Below, in pieces: positions 53,191-62,670 of a stretch of DNA of 64,000 bases. A program made the translations under genes and the position numbers. Position 1 is the first letter of the stretch; each line of letters begins with the position of its first letter. Source of the stretch: Desulfosporosinus acidiphilus SJ4 (GTDB lineage Bacteria > Bacillota > Desulfitobacteriia > Desulfitobacteriales > Desulfitobacteriaceae); contig NC_018068.1 of assembly GCF_000255115.2 (NCBI RefSeq), forward strand, positions 3,815,977-3,879,976, in the 5' to 3' direction. The notes under the pieces are model-generated. The model was given only the letters and a program-made list of their open reading frames with translations, had not been told where the DNA came from and ran no database searches.

Positions 53191-53221
53191 AAAAGTATCG
53201 ATTGCTATAATCGATACTTTT
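53191..53221. terminator. bidirectional terminator between amidase and phosphodiesterase genes
   Basis: Arms AAAAGTATCGATT (53191-53203) and AATCGATACTTTT (53209-53221) pair perfectly over 13 bp around GCTAT. The T-rich ends give terminator ability in either direction. Confidence 0.8.
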
Positions 53222-53231
53222 TCATCATCTG

Positions 53232-53416
53232 ATGACCCTGCTTTAGCGGCATGGGGAAAGCGGAGCCGTGGTTCACATCAGGTACTACCCTGAGGTTCGG
53301 CACGAAAATGTCCGGTGGACATTTTTGCTCGAAGCGGCTATCTCCAAAGAATACTTATCCGCTGAAGATAGCTCCCGCGGAAGCAAGTGAGCGAGCCTCG
53401 GATTGCTGAGTGAACG
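53232..53416 (+). repeat. structured noncoding region ending in repeat B, copy 2
   Basis: Within the 462-base gap 53001-53462, this stretch has several hairpins and no gene. They include TCAGG with CCTGA (about 53267-53282), AAAATGTCC with GGACATTTT around GGT (53305-53325), and GCTATCT with AGATAGC (about 53336-53373). It ends with the 32-base repeat B (53385-53416), shared with 46105-46136. It may be a decayed mobile element or an RNA of unknown function. Confidence 0.55.
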
Positions 53417-53462
53417 ATGTGGGCGAAGCTACCCGACCCGAAGGCATGACCTAATTATTGGC

Positions 53463-54944
53463 TCAACTAACGCCAAAATGCTCTAATATCATAGTATATA
53501 AATCAATAATTCGCGGTTCCCGAACGGGGAGAGGCATACCGGTCACAATCATAGGCACGGTGGAATCCTCTTCTTCTAAGGAGCCATGGCTGCCTCCTCC
53601 GGGGTGAATCGGTGCCCCTTCTGCATAATACTCACATCCGGATATGGCGGAAACAACCACTCGATCTCCCTTGCGTGCTTCCAAAGCGGACATGAGACGC
53701 ATAAAGGCATCAGGGAATTTTCCAAATTCGATGGTATGCTCACCTGTCACTTGAGCATCAACCACGCTTAAATCCCCTTCAAAAGACCAGCTTTGACCAT
53801 AAACATCCGTAAAGGAACCCTCACCGGAAAAATAAAGCTGCCTTTCCGTCCCGCCTTGAAGAACAGAATATTTATTTTCCCCAGCTTTCCAGGAAATCTG
53901 GGCATTCCTTGCATCCTTGCCCAGAATATCCACAATTGACGGTAAAAGATCCTGTGATCTATGTAAAAGATAAATAAAGGCCATACGTTCATTCGGGCAG
54001 ACAGCAATTTCGTGGTATCCCTCTTCAGCCGTTTCCATGGGTCTCAAGCGCTTAAACATTTTAAGCTGTTGATCCAGATCAATTAGGTATTCGGGACCTA
54101 ATCCTACGGTTGATTGGGCATGATCTCCAGTGACAATCATGGCCGTTTTCTCTAAGGCCATATCCCAGGAACCAAATTCATCAAGGATTGACGCGATTTG
54201 TTGATCAGCCAGTTCCAAGGAAGGACCTGTGCGCAAAGGACCGTAATGATGAGAATTCTTATCATTATCCGGAAAGTAAACCACCGTGAAATCAGGCAAA
54301 CTACCATCATGAACAAGCTGCCGGGCTATTTCGCCTGAATAAACATCATTAAACCCAAAACGGTGAAAAGGACCCCTGGGATAAGCCGATGACCGCTGAG
54401 AAAAAGGCGGGTGAACCAGTTGTCCTAAGGTTAAATGAGAAGGGCCGAAAACCTCTTCAGATCGAACCTTAAAGCCAGTAGCTAATGCAATGAAGAACGG
54501 AAGTTTTGCCGTATATGTATGAGCAGCCCTATGCATAAAAAGGTTGATATTCCCGGTGCTGAATCCCGCAGCCTCTAATGTCTCATAGAGAGTAGGAGTA
54601 TCTGAAGCAAGATGCTCTCCGTTGAGGTTTAATAACAAATTACGAATAACCTTTTCGGGGCCGATCTTCAAAAGATTTTGCCAAGTTGCACCGTAATCGA
54701 CAATTCTTCGTATACTTTCATTGTACCAAATAAATCCGGGAACACCATGCCGGTGAGGGCCTGACCCGGTTATCATCGAGCTGGTGGCCACAGGTGTCAT
54801 GGTAGGGAACGTCGAAATAACCCGTTCAATATAAGTTCCATGTTCCGCCAAAAAACTGAGAGCGGGAGCATTCCCTTCTGCCAGAATTCTTCCTAATACC
54901 GTCGGGTGTAAAGAGTCTATCACAAAGAGGATGGCCTTTTTCAT
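53463..54944 (-). CDS. type I phosphodiesterase/nucleotide pyrophosphatase family protein
   Basis: This 493-residue protein belongs to the alkaline phosphatase superfamily (AP3A hydrolase/NPP type). Metal and nucleophile motifs are VIDSLHPT (first aspartate), FPTMTPVATSSMITG (threonine nucleophile, about 46), FPDNDKNSHHYGP (about 227) and VTGDHAQST (about 270). A later HPGGGSHGS (about 455) supplies a histidine. It has no signal peptide or membrane segment, so it is probably cytoplasmic. The substrate could be a phosphodiester or phosphonoacetate-type compound. A good promoter precedes it, and it stands alone. Confidence 0.88.
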   Translation of the reverse strand: MKKAILFVIDSLHPTVLGRILAEGNAPALSFLAEHGTYIERVISTFPTMTPVATSSMITGSGPHRHGVPGFIWYNESIRRIVDYGATWQNLLKIGPEKVIRNLLLNLNGEHLASDTPTLYETLEAAGFSTGNINLFMHRAAHTYTAKLPFFIALATGFKVRSEEVFGPSHLTLGQLVHPPFSQRSSAYPRGPFHRFGFNDVYSGEIARQLVHDGSLPDFTVVYFPDNDKNSHHYGPLRTGPSLELADQQIASILDEFGSWDMALEKTAMIVTGDHAQSTVGLGPEYLIDLDQQLKMFKRLRPMETAEEGYHEIAVCPNERMAFIYLLHRSQDLLPSIVDILGKDARNAQISWKAGENKYSVLQGGTERQLYFSGEGSFTDVYGQSWSFEGDLSVVDAQVTGEHTIEFGKFPDAFMRLMSALEARKGDRVVVSAISGCEYYAEGAPIHPGGGSHGSLEEEDSTVPMIVTGMPLPVREPRIIDLYTMILEHFGVS

Positions 54945-54978
54945 GATCGACCCCCTTCAAATAAACCTAGTAGAATTC

Positions 54979-55008
54979 ATTATAGCAAAATTATCTCCTT
55001 CTTGTCAC
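54979..55008 (-). promoter_or_regulatory. sigma-A promoter of the phosphodiesterase gene
   Basis: GTGACA (55003-55008), an 18-base spacer and a perfect TATAAT (54979-54984) lie 35 bases before the ATG. Confidence 0.65.
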
Positions 55009-55129
55009 GGATAACCGATTTTAAACACTTCCTGAGATTTGTTCCTGATATTTTCCCAGACTTCTTAAGCTAATTTTAAGATAATCTTGCTAAGGTATTT
55101 ATAAACATTACCGGCAAGGAGAGTTGGAC

Positions 55130-55249
55130 ATGAAAATCATCTCAAACCAAGAGACAAGTGCAGCCTTCTTTACAGTAGTACTATTCGTTACCGCCTGGTA
55201 CCATATCAAAAAAACAAAACAACAACTTGACCGGCAGAAAAATGATTAG
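55130..55249 (+). CDS. small single-span membrane peptide
   Basis: This 39-residue reading frame has a good ribosome binding site (AAGGAGAG about seven bases before the ATG). A hydrophobic span (about 10-26, AAFFTVVLFVTAWYHI) is followed by a basic tail KKTKQQLDRQK. I do not recognise it. It lies between divergent genes and is alone. The ribosome binding site, the clear membrane topology and its independent orientation support a real gene, although no promoter is evident. Confidence 0.55.
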   Translation: MKIISNQETSAAFFTVVLFVTAWYHIKKTKQQLDRQKND

Positions 55250-55265
55250 ATACAAATGACTATAA

Positions 55266-56123
55266 TTATCTAAATTCCTTATCAGCATCTTTTAGCTTGT
55301 TCAAAGTCACTGCCACTTCAGCTCCAAACAAAACAATAATACAGGAAATGTAAGCCCAAAAGGTAAATAGCATGATAAATGTCAGACTACCATAGATCAT
55401 CTCATATTGACCTAAGTTTGCCGTATACCAAACGAAGGCAACTCGTGAGAGGTATATACCTAACGTTGAGATCAGAGCACCTAAGAAAAGATAAAAATAG
55501 CTAATCGTTTGGGAGGGCAAAAACCTATAACAAAAAAGACAGGTCAAAAACAGCAGCAAAGGAAAAGACAAATGGGATATGCCGTGAAAAAACGCCAGCC
55601 ATAAGGGAATGCTTTGCTGAGGAGTAAGAAAATTCTTAACAAGAGCTACAGAGACAATCGTTGCCAAAGAAGAAACAACCGTTAGGCTGACTAGAACCAT
55701 GAGCATGCCAAACCCAACCAGGTACTGTTTAAGAAAAGACCTTCTCTCGTGAACGTTCCAAATGGTATCTAAAATTCTCTGAAAGGAAACAAAACCGCCT
55801 ACAGTGGTCCAAAGCAGCCCAAGAATCCCAAAAAGGCCCACTTTATTTGAGCCTAATAAGACCAATCTGGACACATTTTGGGAAAGATAGATCTTGGCAT
55901 CCGGCAAAGCCGGAACATAAGACTGAAAAACGGCAGATATAAAGTTCTGTACTGTCTCCTGAGGAATAAAAATCGAAGCACCATAAATCAATAAGAGCAG
56001 CAAAGGGATCATGGAAGAGAAGCCAAAAAATGCGATAGCCGCCGCTAAGGCGGCTATATTATGCTCCATGATCGACTTTAAGAGACTCCGTATAAACGCA
56101 AGAATCCTTCGCCAAAGAATCAT
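55266..56123 (-). CDS. YihY/BrkB family inner membrane protein
   Basis: This 285-residue protein has six membrane helices. Family features include HNIAALAAAIAFFGFSSMIPLLLLL (about 20-44), GLLWTTVGGFVSFQRILDTIWNVHE (about 102-127) and a late YGSLTFIMLFTFWAYISCIIVLFGAEVA (about 244-271). YihY/BrkB was once annotated as RNase BN, which is wrong. Its function is unknown, with a transport or envelope role suspected. It is convergent with the small membrane peptide gene and lies 92 bases after pyrE. Confidence 0.9.
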   Translation of the reverse strand: MILWRRILAFIRSLLKSIMEHNIAALAAAIAFFGFSSMIPLLLLLIYGASIFIPQETVQNFISAVFQSYVPALPDAKIYLSQNVSRLVLLGSNKVGLFGILGLLWTTVGGFVSFQRILDTIWNVHERRSFLKQYLVGFGMLMVLVSLTVVSSLATIVSVALVKNFLTPQQSIPLWLAFFHGISHLSFPLLLFLTCLFCYRFLPSQTISYFYLFLGALISTLGIYLSRVAFVWYTANLGQYEMIYGSLTFIMLFTFWAYISCIIVLFGAEVAVTLNKLKDADKEFR

Positions 56124-56215
56124 CTGCTAAAATCCACCCGCCTCTTGGAAACAACAACTCTGACCTAGCATTCCCAAGAAGCTGCCCTTTAACCCCCATG
56201 AGTTTTTAAAAGCTG

Positions 56216-56824
56216 CTAGATTTTTCTGCTTCCCGGCTTTATGGCCGGGATTCCTTGGGCACAAAGGGGACATTCCTGGGCATCATAGGCTTCAATCTTT
56301 AATTGCAGAATGGAACGCTTAGGTAAGCCAAAATCCACCGACCCGCCGCTGCGATCAACTAAAACCCCAACCCCAACCGGTATGGCTTCCATCTCTTGAA
56401 CTACTGTAAGGACTTCACGCACAGATCCCCCGGTTGTAATGACATCTTCTACCACCAGTACCTTTTCGCCGGGCGAAAGGCTAAACCCTCTGCGCAGTCT
56501 CATGATTCCATTTTCTCGTTCAGTGAATAAAGCACGAACGCCTAAAGCCTTAGCAACTTCATGAGCCACCAGAATGCCTCCCATGGCGGGTCCTATGACA
56601 GTTTCAATCTCCTTGTCACGAAAAGCCGAAGCTAACCCCTCCGCCAAAACTGCCGCCCGCTGAGGATACTGCAGCACTTGGGCACATTGCATGTATTGGG
56701 CGCTGTGTTTTCCGGAGGTCAAGAGAAAGTGGCCGTCTAAAAGGGCGTTGCTTTTTCTGAATAAATCGAGATAATCCTCTTCAGTAAGGGTCTGGTTTTT
56801 ATTGATGGTCTGATTTTCCGGCAT
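56216..56824 (-). CDS. pyrE: orotate phosphoribosyltransferase
   Basis: PyrE joins orotate to PRPP. The 202-residue enzyme has FLLTSGKHSAQYMQCA (about 33) and the PRPP motif VLVVEDVITTGGSVREV (about 118). It ends in a CPLCAQGIPAIKPGSRK segment with a CxxC pair, typical of clostridial-type PyrE. It is the last pyrimidine gene of the operon, 22 bases after pyrF. The ATG at 56824 has GGAGAG upstream. Confidence 0.96.
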   Translation of the reverse strand: MPENQTINKNQTLTEEDYLDLFRKSNALLDGHFLLTSGKHSAQYMQCAQVLQYPQRAAVLAEGLASAFRDKEIETVIGPAMGGILVAHEVAKALGVRALFTERENGIMRLRRGFSLSPGEKVLVVEDVITTGGSVREVLTVVQEMEAIPVGVGVLVDRSGGSVDFGLPKRSILQLKIEAYDAQECPLCAQGIPAIKPGSRKI

Positions 56825-56846
56825 AGTGTTCTCTCCTTTTCTTTTC

Positions 56847-57560
56847 TTAGGTCAGCCATAGTCTCTCTAAAGCTTCTCGAGGATTTTCAGCACGAGTAAT
56901 CGGTCTGCCCACCACGAGATAAGAACTGCCCGCCGCCAAGGCTTCATGAGGAGTTAAAACCCGCATTTGATCATCTGCTTCGCTCCAAGCAGGCCGAATT
57001 CCCGGAGTAACAATCAAAAAATCCTGGGCCGTATTCCTGCGAATCTCGCTGGCTTCTTGAGCTGATGCTACAACTCCATCTAAACCCGCCTTTTCAGCGA
57101 GTCTGGCCAAGGCCACAACATGTTCCTGCAACTTGCGCTGCACTCCCATTTCCTCTTTAAATTGGTGCTCCGACATGCTTGTCAAAACCGTCACTCCTAT
57201 AACTTTCGGAACAACTTGCAGTTTATCTCCTTCTTCACGGACGGCAGAAGCCGCTCGAGCCATCATTTCATAGCCACCGCTGCAGTGTACGTTGATCATA
57301 TCCACTCCGGCTTGTACAAACCCACGAATGGCTCGTTCTACGGTCGTCGGAATATCATGTAATTTTAGATCCAAAAAAATGGGGAATCCCAGTGCCCTTA
57401 GTTCCCGAATCATGGCCGGCCCAGCATAGGCGTACAATTCCATTCCGACTTTAAGCCAGCAGCCGCTTCCCTGAAGGGCATTTGCCAAAACAAGGGCGTC
57501 TTCTCGCCCTTTAACATCCAGGGCAACCATGATTCTTTTATTTAAGTTTCTACCCACCAC
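56847..57560 (-). CDS. pyrF: orotidine 5'-phosphate decarboxylase
   Basis: PyrF makes UMP. The 237-residue barrel has the LDLKLHDIPTTV catalytic motif (about 61-72) with its lysine-aspartate pair. MVALDVKGREDAL is at the start, and VTPGIRP and VGRPIT come later. The start is a GTG at 57560 after AGGAGGG. It is followed closely by pyrE. Confidence 0.96.
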   Translation of the reverse strand: MVGRNLNKRIMVALDVKGREDALVLANALQGSGCWLKVGMELYAYAGPAMIRELRALGFPIFLDLKLHDIPTTVERAIRGFVQAGVDMINVHCSGGYEMMARAASAVREEGDKLQVVPKVIGVTVLTSMSEHQFKEEMGVQRKLQEHVVALARLAEKAGLDGVVASAQEASEIRRNTAQDFLIVTPGIRPAWSEADDQMRVLTPHEALAAGSSYLVVGRPITRAENPREALERLWLT

Positions 57561-57652
57561 GATCCCTCCTGATTTCTAACAGTCATGTCCGGTGATCTCG
57601 TTTAGCCTAAACTTCCCGCCTAAGCAAAGTACGAAGATCGTTCCGGCTTATG

Positions 57653-58573
57653 TTAACCCCTATGGGCTAAACCCACTAATTCCTTCACTTTAGAGTACCC
57701 TCTTTGTTCACAGTAAGTACGGATACCCTCCAGAATTTCCAGGGGGGCCTGGGGGTTGTAAAAATTGCCTGTGCCAATACTGACGGCTGTTGCGCCGGCT
57801 AAGAGGAATTCCACCGCATCCTCCCAAGAAGTAATTCCCCCCATACCAATGATGGGTAAATCTACTGCTTCAGCCACTTGCCAAACCATCCGTACCGCCA
57901 CGGGACGAATGGCAGGCCCGGATAGCCCCCCAAAGGTGTTCGCTAAGACGGGACGCTGGGCATCGATGTCAATGCTCATTCCTAAAAGCGTATTAATGAG
58001 AGAGAGGGCATCCGCACCACCGCGTTGGACCGCTCGAGCCATCCCGACGATATCTGTGACATTAGGAGAAAGCTTAGCAATAACCGGCAGGTTTGTCTCA
58101 GCCTTGACAGCAGCCATCACTTCCTGGGCGCTCTGAGGGTCTGTTCCGAAATGCATCCCGCCATGTTTAACATTGGGGCAGGAAATGTTAACTTCTAAGG
58201 CCGTTATTCCTGAATCCTGCTGCAAGGCCCGGGCCATGGAGGCATAATCCTCCAGAGAAAACCCAGATATATTAGCTATTATTGCTGTGGGAGCTTGGCC
58301 AAGTTTCGGCAGATAAGATTTTAGGAATTCCTCTAATCCCGGGTTTTCCAGACCAACAGCATTTAAGAGTCCTGCCGGTGTCTCAGCAAGTCTGGGAACC
58401 GGATTGCCAAGGCGGGGCAGAGGAGTAATCCCCTTTAAGGTAATCCCGCCCAAAGCTTCAAGAGGACAATAGGCGAGATACTCCTCACCAAATCCATAGG
58501 TTCCGGACGCGGTGATTATGGGATTTCGGAGAGTAATTTCACCAAGCCGGGTCGTCATATCAACAGGTTTCAT
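57653..58573 (-). CDS. pyrD: dihydroorotate dehydrogenase B, catalytic subunit
   Basis: This is the FMN-binding subunit of the NAD-linked class 1B dihydroorotate dehydrogenase. The 306-residue protein has NPIITASGTYGFGEEY near the start, NISCPNVKHGGMHFGT (active-site cysteine, about 133) and GMGGITSWEDAVEFLLAGATAVSIGT late. I chose the ATG at 58573, nine bases after GAGGAGG; it overlaps the pyrK stop by 14 bases. Coupling with pyrK fits the heterotetrameric enzyme. Confidence 0.96.
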   Translation of the reverse strand: MKPVDMTTRLGEITLRNPIITASGTYGFGEEYLAYCPLEALGGITLKGITPLPRLGNPVPRLAETPAGLLNAVGLENPGLEEFLKSYLPKLGQAPTAIIANISGFSLEDYASMARALQQDSGITALEVNISCPNVKHGGMHFGTDPQSAQEVMAAVKAETNLPVIAKLSPNVTDIVGMARAVQRGGADALSLINTLLGMSIDIDAQRPVLANTFGGLSGPAIRPVAVRMVWQVAEAVDLPIIGMGGITSWEDAVEFLLAGATAVSIGTGNFYNPQAPLEILEGIRTYCEQRGYSKVKELVGLAHRG

Positions 58574-59408
58574 CCCAAACAACCTCCTCACCAGGAAAAA
58601 CCGGTCCGTCTAAACAAACTTTTTTGTGAATCAAGCGGCCCTCGCTATCCTTTAACGCACATACACATCCCAGACAAGCCCCTACAGCACAGCCCATTCG
58701 TTCTTCCAACGATACTTCTGCAGGAATTTTAAAGGTTTTACAGAGTTCTGCAACGCTCTGCATCATGCCCTTAGGGCCACATACCGCTATATGCACTCGG
58801 TTTTCTTGGGCTTCACCATTTTTGTTTCCAGGTTCCAGCTTATTGAGGGCTTCTCGAACCGGTTCCGTTACCAAGCCCTGGGAGCCGAGACTCCCATCCA
58901 AGGTACTGAGGCTCATTTCTATTGCCAATTCTCTCCACTGAGTCAATCCCGCGCTCTCCAAGAAGGCCTTGTTTTCTCCTCCCCAGAATAACCGCAGGTT
59001 CAACCCTTGGGCAATAGCCTTTTGAGCTAAGGCGAACAAGGGGAAAATACCAATTCCCCCGGCAACTAACCAGAGTTCTCCCTCTTGGGGCAAAGAAAAG
59101 CCATTTCCTAACGGACCTAGGATACTTAAACTCTCCCCGCAGCGAGCTTGGGCAAGAATCTTTGTTCCTCTGCCCTTGATTCGGTAAAGGAGCGTGATCT
59201 CCTCCCGCTCCTGACAAATCTCGGCAATGCTAATGGGACGCCGTAATAAAGGGTCTAAGGATGCTCGTGCAGAGTCCTGAACCTGCAGCGAAACGAATTG
59301 TCCTGCCTTGGCAATCTTGGCGAAGGGCCCTTTGAGAACCAATCGCCTAAGCTTTTGATCATAGTCACCCATGTCTTCATGTCTTACAATAAGTCCCTGG
59401 GAAAGCAT
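58560..59408 (-). CDS. pyrK: dihydroorotate dehydrogenase B, electron transfer subunit
   Basis: This FAD and 2Fe-2S subunit passes electrons from PyrD to NAD+. The 282-residue protein has RPISIAEICQE (FAD), GPLGNGFSLP and LVAGGIGIFPLFALAQ (NAD-binding). The four cluster cysteines lie near the end in CAVGACLGCVC and KVCLDGPVF. I chose the ATG at 59408, five bases after GGAGAGG, rather than an ATG at 59438 that lies before this ribosome binding site. Confidence 0.95.
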   Translation of the reverse strand: MLSQGLIVRHEDMGDYDQKLRRLVLKGPFAKIAKAGQFVSLQVQDSARASLDPLLRRPISIAEICQEREEITLLYRIKGRGTKILAQARCGESLSILGPLGNGFSLPQEGELWLVAGGIGIFPLFALAQKAIAQGLNLRLFWGGENKAFLESAGLTQWRELAIEMSLSTLDGSLGSQGLVTEPVREALNKLEPGNKNGEAQENRVHIAVCGPKGMMQSVAELCKTFKIPAEVSLEERMGCAVGACLGCVCALKDSEGRLIHKKVCLDGPVFPGEEVVWDETC

Positions 59409-59496
59409 AGCATCCTCTCCTTGCACAGCATTAAACACCTCAAACTTTGATAATTCAGAAGTGGGAAGTCATATGATTGGATCAAAATTTCTATAC

Positions 59497-62400
59497 TTAC
59501 AGCGGCAGAAGGCTTGGGGAAATACTTTCCAACACATGGAGAAGTGCCGCCGCCGTGTCCAAACTGGTAAAGCAAGGAATTCCGTACTCCACCGCAGCCC
59601 TGCGGATGGCAAAACCGTCGCTCTCCTGAACTCGCCCGTGAGTGGTGGAGTTGATCACATACCGAATTTTATGTTTTCGAATCCCGTCGATAATTTCATT
59701 GGAACCATCATGAAGCTTGGCAATGGGTTCAACTCTTATTCCTTTATTTGTTAAATATCGTGCCGTCCCGGCCGTCGCCAGAATCCGAAACCCTAGTTCT
59801 TCAAACCGTCGAACAAGATCGACCCCTTCTTCTTTATCCCGATCTGCCAAAGTAACTAACACGGTTCCGTAGGTTGTAAAGGAAAGTCCCATGCTTAAGA
59901 GAGCTTTATACAGAGCTTTCTCATAAGTCTTGTCCATCCCCATAACTTCTCCGGTAGATTTCATCTCCGGCCCTAAAGAAGGTTCAACCTTTTGCAGCTT
60001 CGAAAAAGAAAAAACAGGAGCCTTAACTGCCACTCGATTTTCCAAAGGCCAGATACCATGGGGAATCCCGATTTCTTCCCACCGCCTGCCTAAGATAACC
60101 TGAGTTCCCCAATCTACAATGGGCACCCCAGTCACTTTACTTAAAAAAGGTACAGTTCTGCTGGATCGGGGATTAACTTCCAAGACAAAGAGTTCCTTTC
60201 GATAGATGACGTATTGAATATTGATTAAGCCTTTTATTTGCAGCGACCGGGCCAAGGATTCTGTCAAAGCGATTATTCTCTTTTGCATCTCCTCTTCCAG
60301 GGATTGGGGAGGATATACGGCAATGGAATCTCCCGAGTGAACTCCGGCCCGTTCCAGGTGTTCCATAATACCCGGGATAAAAACGTTCTCCCCATCAGAG
60401 ATTGCATCAACCTCCACTTCCTTGCCCAGAAGATATTGGTCCATCCAGATTTCTTGGTCGGAAGAAGCACTGAAAGCGCGCTTTACGACCAGTTCCAGCT
60501 CCTTTTCCGCATAGACAATTTCCATGGCCCGTCCCCCGAGGACATAGGAAGGACGAACCACTAAAGGAAAGCCGATCCTTTCCGCCACTTGCCGGACCTC
60601 TGCCATCGTCCTGGCTCCGCCCCCCCGCGGGCGCTTAGCCCCTAATTCCTGCAAAACACGATCAAAGGTTCCTCTCTCTTCCGCGCGATCTATATTTTCC
60701 ACACTGGTACCTAAAATCCGGTAGCCTCGCCGCTCTAAGCTGCCAGCTAAACTGATAGCCGTCTGTCCCCCAAACTGAACGATAACACCCTCCGGTTGTT
60801 CTTTATCTAAAATCGCCGAAACATCTTCCAAGGTCAAAGGTTCAAAATACAGCCGGTCGGCAGTATCAAAATCCGTAGAGACAGTTTCGGGATTATTATT
60901 AACAATAATACTCTCATATCCCCTCCGTCTCAATGCCAGGACAGCATGCACCGAACAATAGTCAAATTCAATCCCCTGTCCGATCCGAATCGGCCCAGAA
61001 CCCAGGACCACAACCTTAGGCCGCTTATGGACCTCCCCTTCGTCTTCAACATCATAACTGGAGTAAAAGTAAGGAGTCGTCGCTTCAAACTCTCCGGCGC
61101 AGGTATCGACCATTTTGAAGACAGGTAATATTTTGTTCTTGCGGCGAAACAGATAAATTTCATCTTCTGTAGTATTCCAAAAATCTGCTATTTCCGTATC
61201 GGAAAAGCCTAATCGTTTACCTTTGCTTAAGGTTTCGGCATCCCAAGAAGAGATTTTTAAATTTCCGCCGAAGTCGACTAACCGTTGCAATATCATCAGG
61301 AAATAGGAGTTCCAGCCTGTAAGTTCCGCTAATTCCTCAAGAGGCCATCCCCTGCGTATTCCCTCGGCCAGAACAAACAATTCGCGATCATCCGGCTGCT
61401 GACAAGCAGTCTTTAGGTCTTGGTCGCTTAGGTTCTCTAATTCCTTCATGAGGACCCCAGATACTTTTATATCCAGCGAACGAATGGCTTTCAGCAAAGC
61501 AGTTTCTAAATTTCTGCCGATACCCATTACTTCTCCGGTGGCTTTCATTTGAGTTCCCAGTTTGCGATCCGCATCAGTGAATTTATCAAAAGGCCAGCGG
61601 GGTATCTTGACCACGACATAGTCCAAAGCAGGTTCAAAACAAGCGGAGGTCTTACCCGTTACGGCATTTTTTAGTTCAGTCAGCGCATACCCTAAAGCGA
61701 TTTTCGCTGCGACCTTAGCAATAGGATACCCGGTAGCCTTGGACGCCAGGGCACTGGAGCGGCTAAGCCGGGGATTGACTTCAATCACTACATATTCCAT
61801 CCTCGAAGGATGAAGAGCAAACTGAACATTGCACCCGCCTTCAATTCCCAGCCCATTGACGATCCGTCGCGAAGCGCTGCGCAGCATCTGAACTTCCCGA
61901 TCAGTTAACGTTTGACAAGGGGCAACAACAATGCTGTCTCCCGTATGTACTCCAACGGGATCCATATTTTCCATATGACAAATGGTAATACAGTTGCCTA
62001 ACCCGTCCCGCAAGACCTCAAATTCGACTTCTTTCCAGCCGGCGACGCTTCGCTCGACTAAAATCTGGCCTATAAGACTTGCCTGCAGTCCGCTTTGAGC
62101 AACTTGTTCCAGCTCCTCATTACTTTCGACAATTCCGCCTCCGGTTCCCCCCAGTGTGAAAGCGGGCCGCACGATCAAAGGATAACCCGTTTGCCCGGCA
62201 AACTCCAGAGCATCCTCGATGTTATCGACAATTTTGCTCTCCGGGATGGGTTCACCCAAACGCTGCATCAAGCCTCGGAAACTTTCCCGGTCTTCAGCCT
62301 GATCGATGCTCTGCAAGGAGGTTCCCATCAACGTGGTACCGCAGCGTTCCAAAACTCCGCGTTTAGCCAGTTGGTAAGCCAAGTTAAGGCCCGTTTGCCC

Positions 62401-62670
62401 GCCCATGGTCGGAATTAAACCGTCAGGTCTCTCACGTTCAATAATACGCTCTACAGATTCTACAGTTAAAGGTTCGATGTAAATTCGATCGGCCGTTTCC
62501 CGATCCGTCATAATCGTTGCCGGATTGGAATTTACCAGGATAACCTCAATTCCCTCTTCCCGTATTGCCCGGCAGGCCTGGGTCCCGGCATAATCAAACT
62601 CTGCCGCCTGCCCAATAATAATGGGGCCTGAGCCAATGACCAGAACCTTTTTCCATTCTTTCTTGGGCAT
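59497..62670 (-). CDS. carB: carbamoyl-phosphate synthase, large subunit
   Basis: CarB makes carbamoyl phosphate from bicarbonate, ATP and ammonia. The 1057-residue protein has two homologous ATP-grasp halves (first VLVIGSGPIIIGQAAEFDYAG, second VVVLGSGPIRIGQGIEFDYC) and a C-terminal allosteric MGS-like domain from about 925. Full motifs such as QFGGQTAISLA and EVNPR(L/S)SRSS are present. It starts right after the carA stop. Linkage to pyrimidine genes and not to arginine genes marks it as the pyrimidine-directed enzyme, probably UMP-regulated. Confidence 0.97.
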   Translation of the reverse strand: MPKKEWKKVLVIGSGPIIIGQAAEFDYAGTQACRAIREEGIEVILVNSNPATIMTDRETADRIYIEPLTVESVERIIERERPDGLIPTMGGQTGLNLAYQLAKRGVLERCGTTLMGTSLQSIDQAEDRESFRGLMQRLGEPIPESKIVDNIEDALEFAGQTGYPLIVRPAFTLGGTGGGIVESNEELEQVAQSGLQASLIGQILVERSVAGWKEVEFEVLRDGLGNCITICHMENMDPVGVHTGDSIVVAPCQTLTDREVQMLRSASRRIVNGLGIEGGCNVQFALHPSRMEYVVIEVNPRLSRSSALASKATGYPIAKVAAKIALGYALTELKNAVTGKTSACFEPALDYVVVKIPRWPFDKFTDADRKLGTQMKATGEVMGIGRNLETALLKAIRSLDIKVSGVLMKELENLSDQDLKTACQQPDDRELFVLAEGIRRGWPLEELAELTGWNSYFLMILQRLVDFGGNLKISSWDAETLSKGKRLGFSDTEIADFWNTTEDEIYLFRRKNKILPVFKMVDTCAGEFEATTPYFYSSYDVEDEGEVHKRPKVVVLGSGPIRIGQGIEFDYCSVHAVLALRRRGYESIIVNNNPETVSTDFDTADRLYFEPLTLEDVSAILDKEQPEGVIVQFGGQTAISLAGSLERRGYRILGTSVENIDRAEERGTFDRVLQELGAKRPRGGGARTMAEVRQVAERIGFPLVVRPSYVLGGRAMEIVYAEKELELVVKRAFSASSDQEIWMDQYLLGKEVEVDAISDGENVFIPGIMEHLERAGVHSGDSIAVYPPQSLEEEMQKRIIALTESLARSLQIKGLINIQYVIYRKELFVLEVNPRSSRTVPFLSKVTGVPIVDWGTQVILGRRWEEIGIPHGIWPLENRVAVKAPVFSFSKLQKVEPSLGPEMKSTGEVMGMDKTYEKALYKALLSMGLSFTTYGTVLVTLADRDKEEGVDLVRRFEELGFRILATAGTARYLTNKGIRVEPIAKLHDGSNEIIDGIRKHKIRYVINSTTHGRVQESDGFAIRRAAVEYGIPCFTSLDTAAALLHVLESISPSLLPL

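Noticed and set aside
55266-56123. Ribonuclease BN
   Set aside because: The protein is a YihY/BrkB membrane protein; the RNase BN label for this family is a known misannotation.
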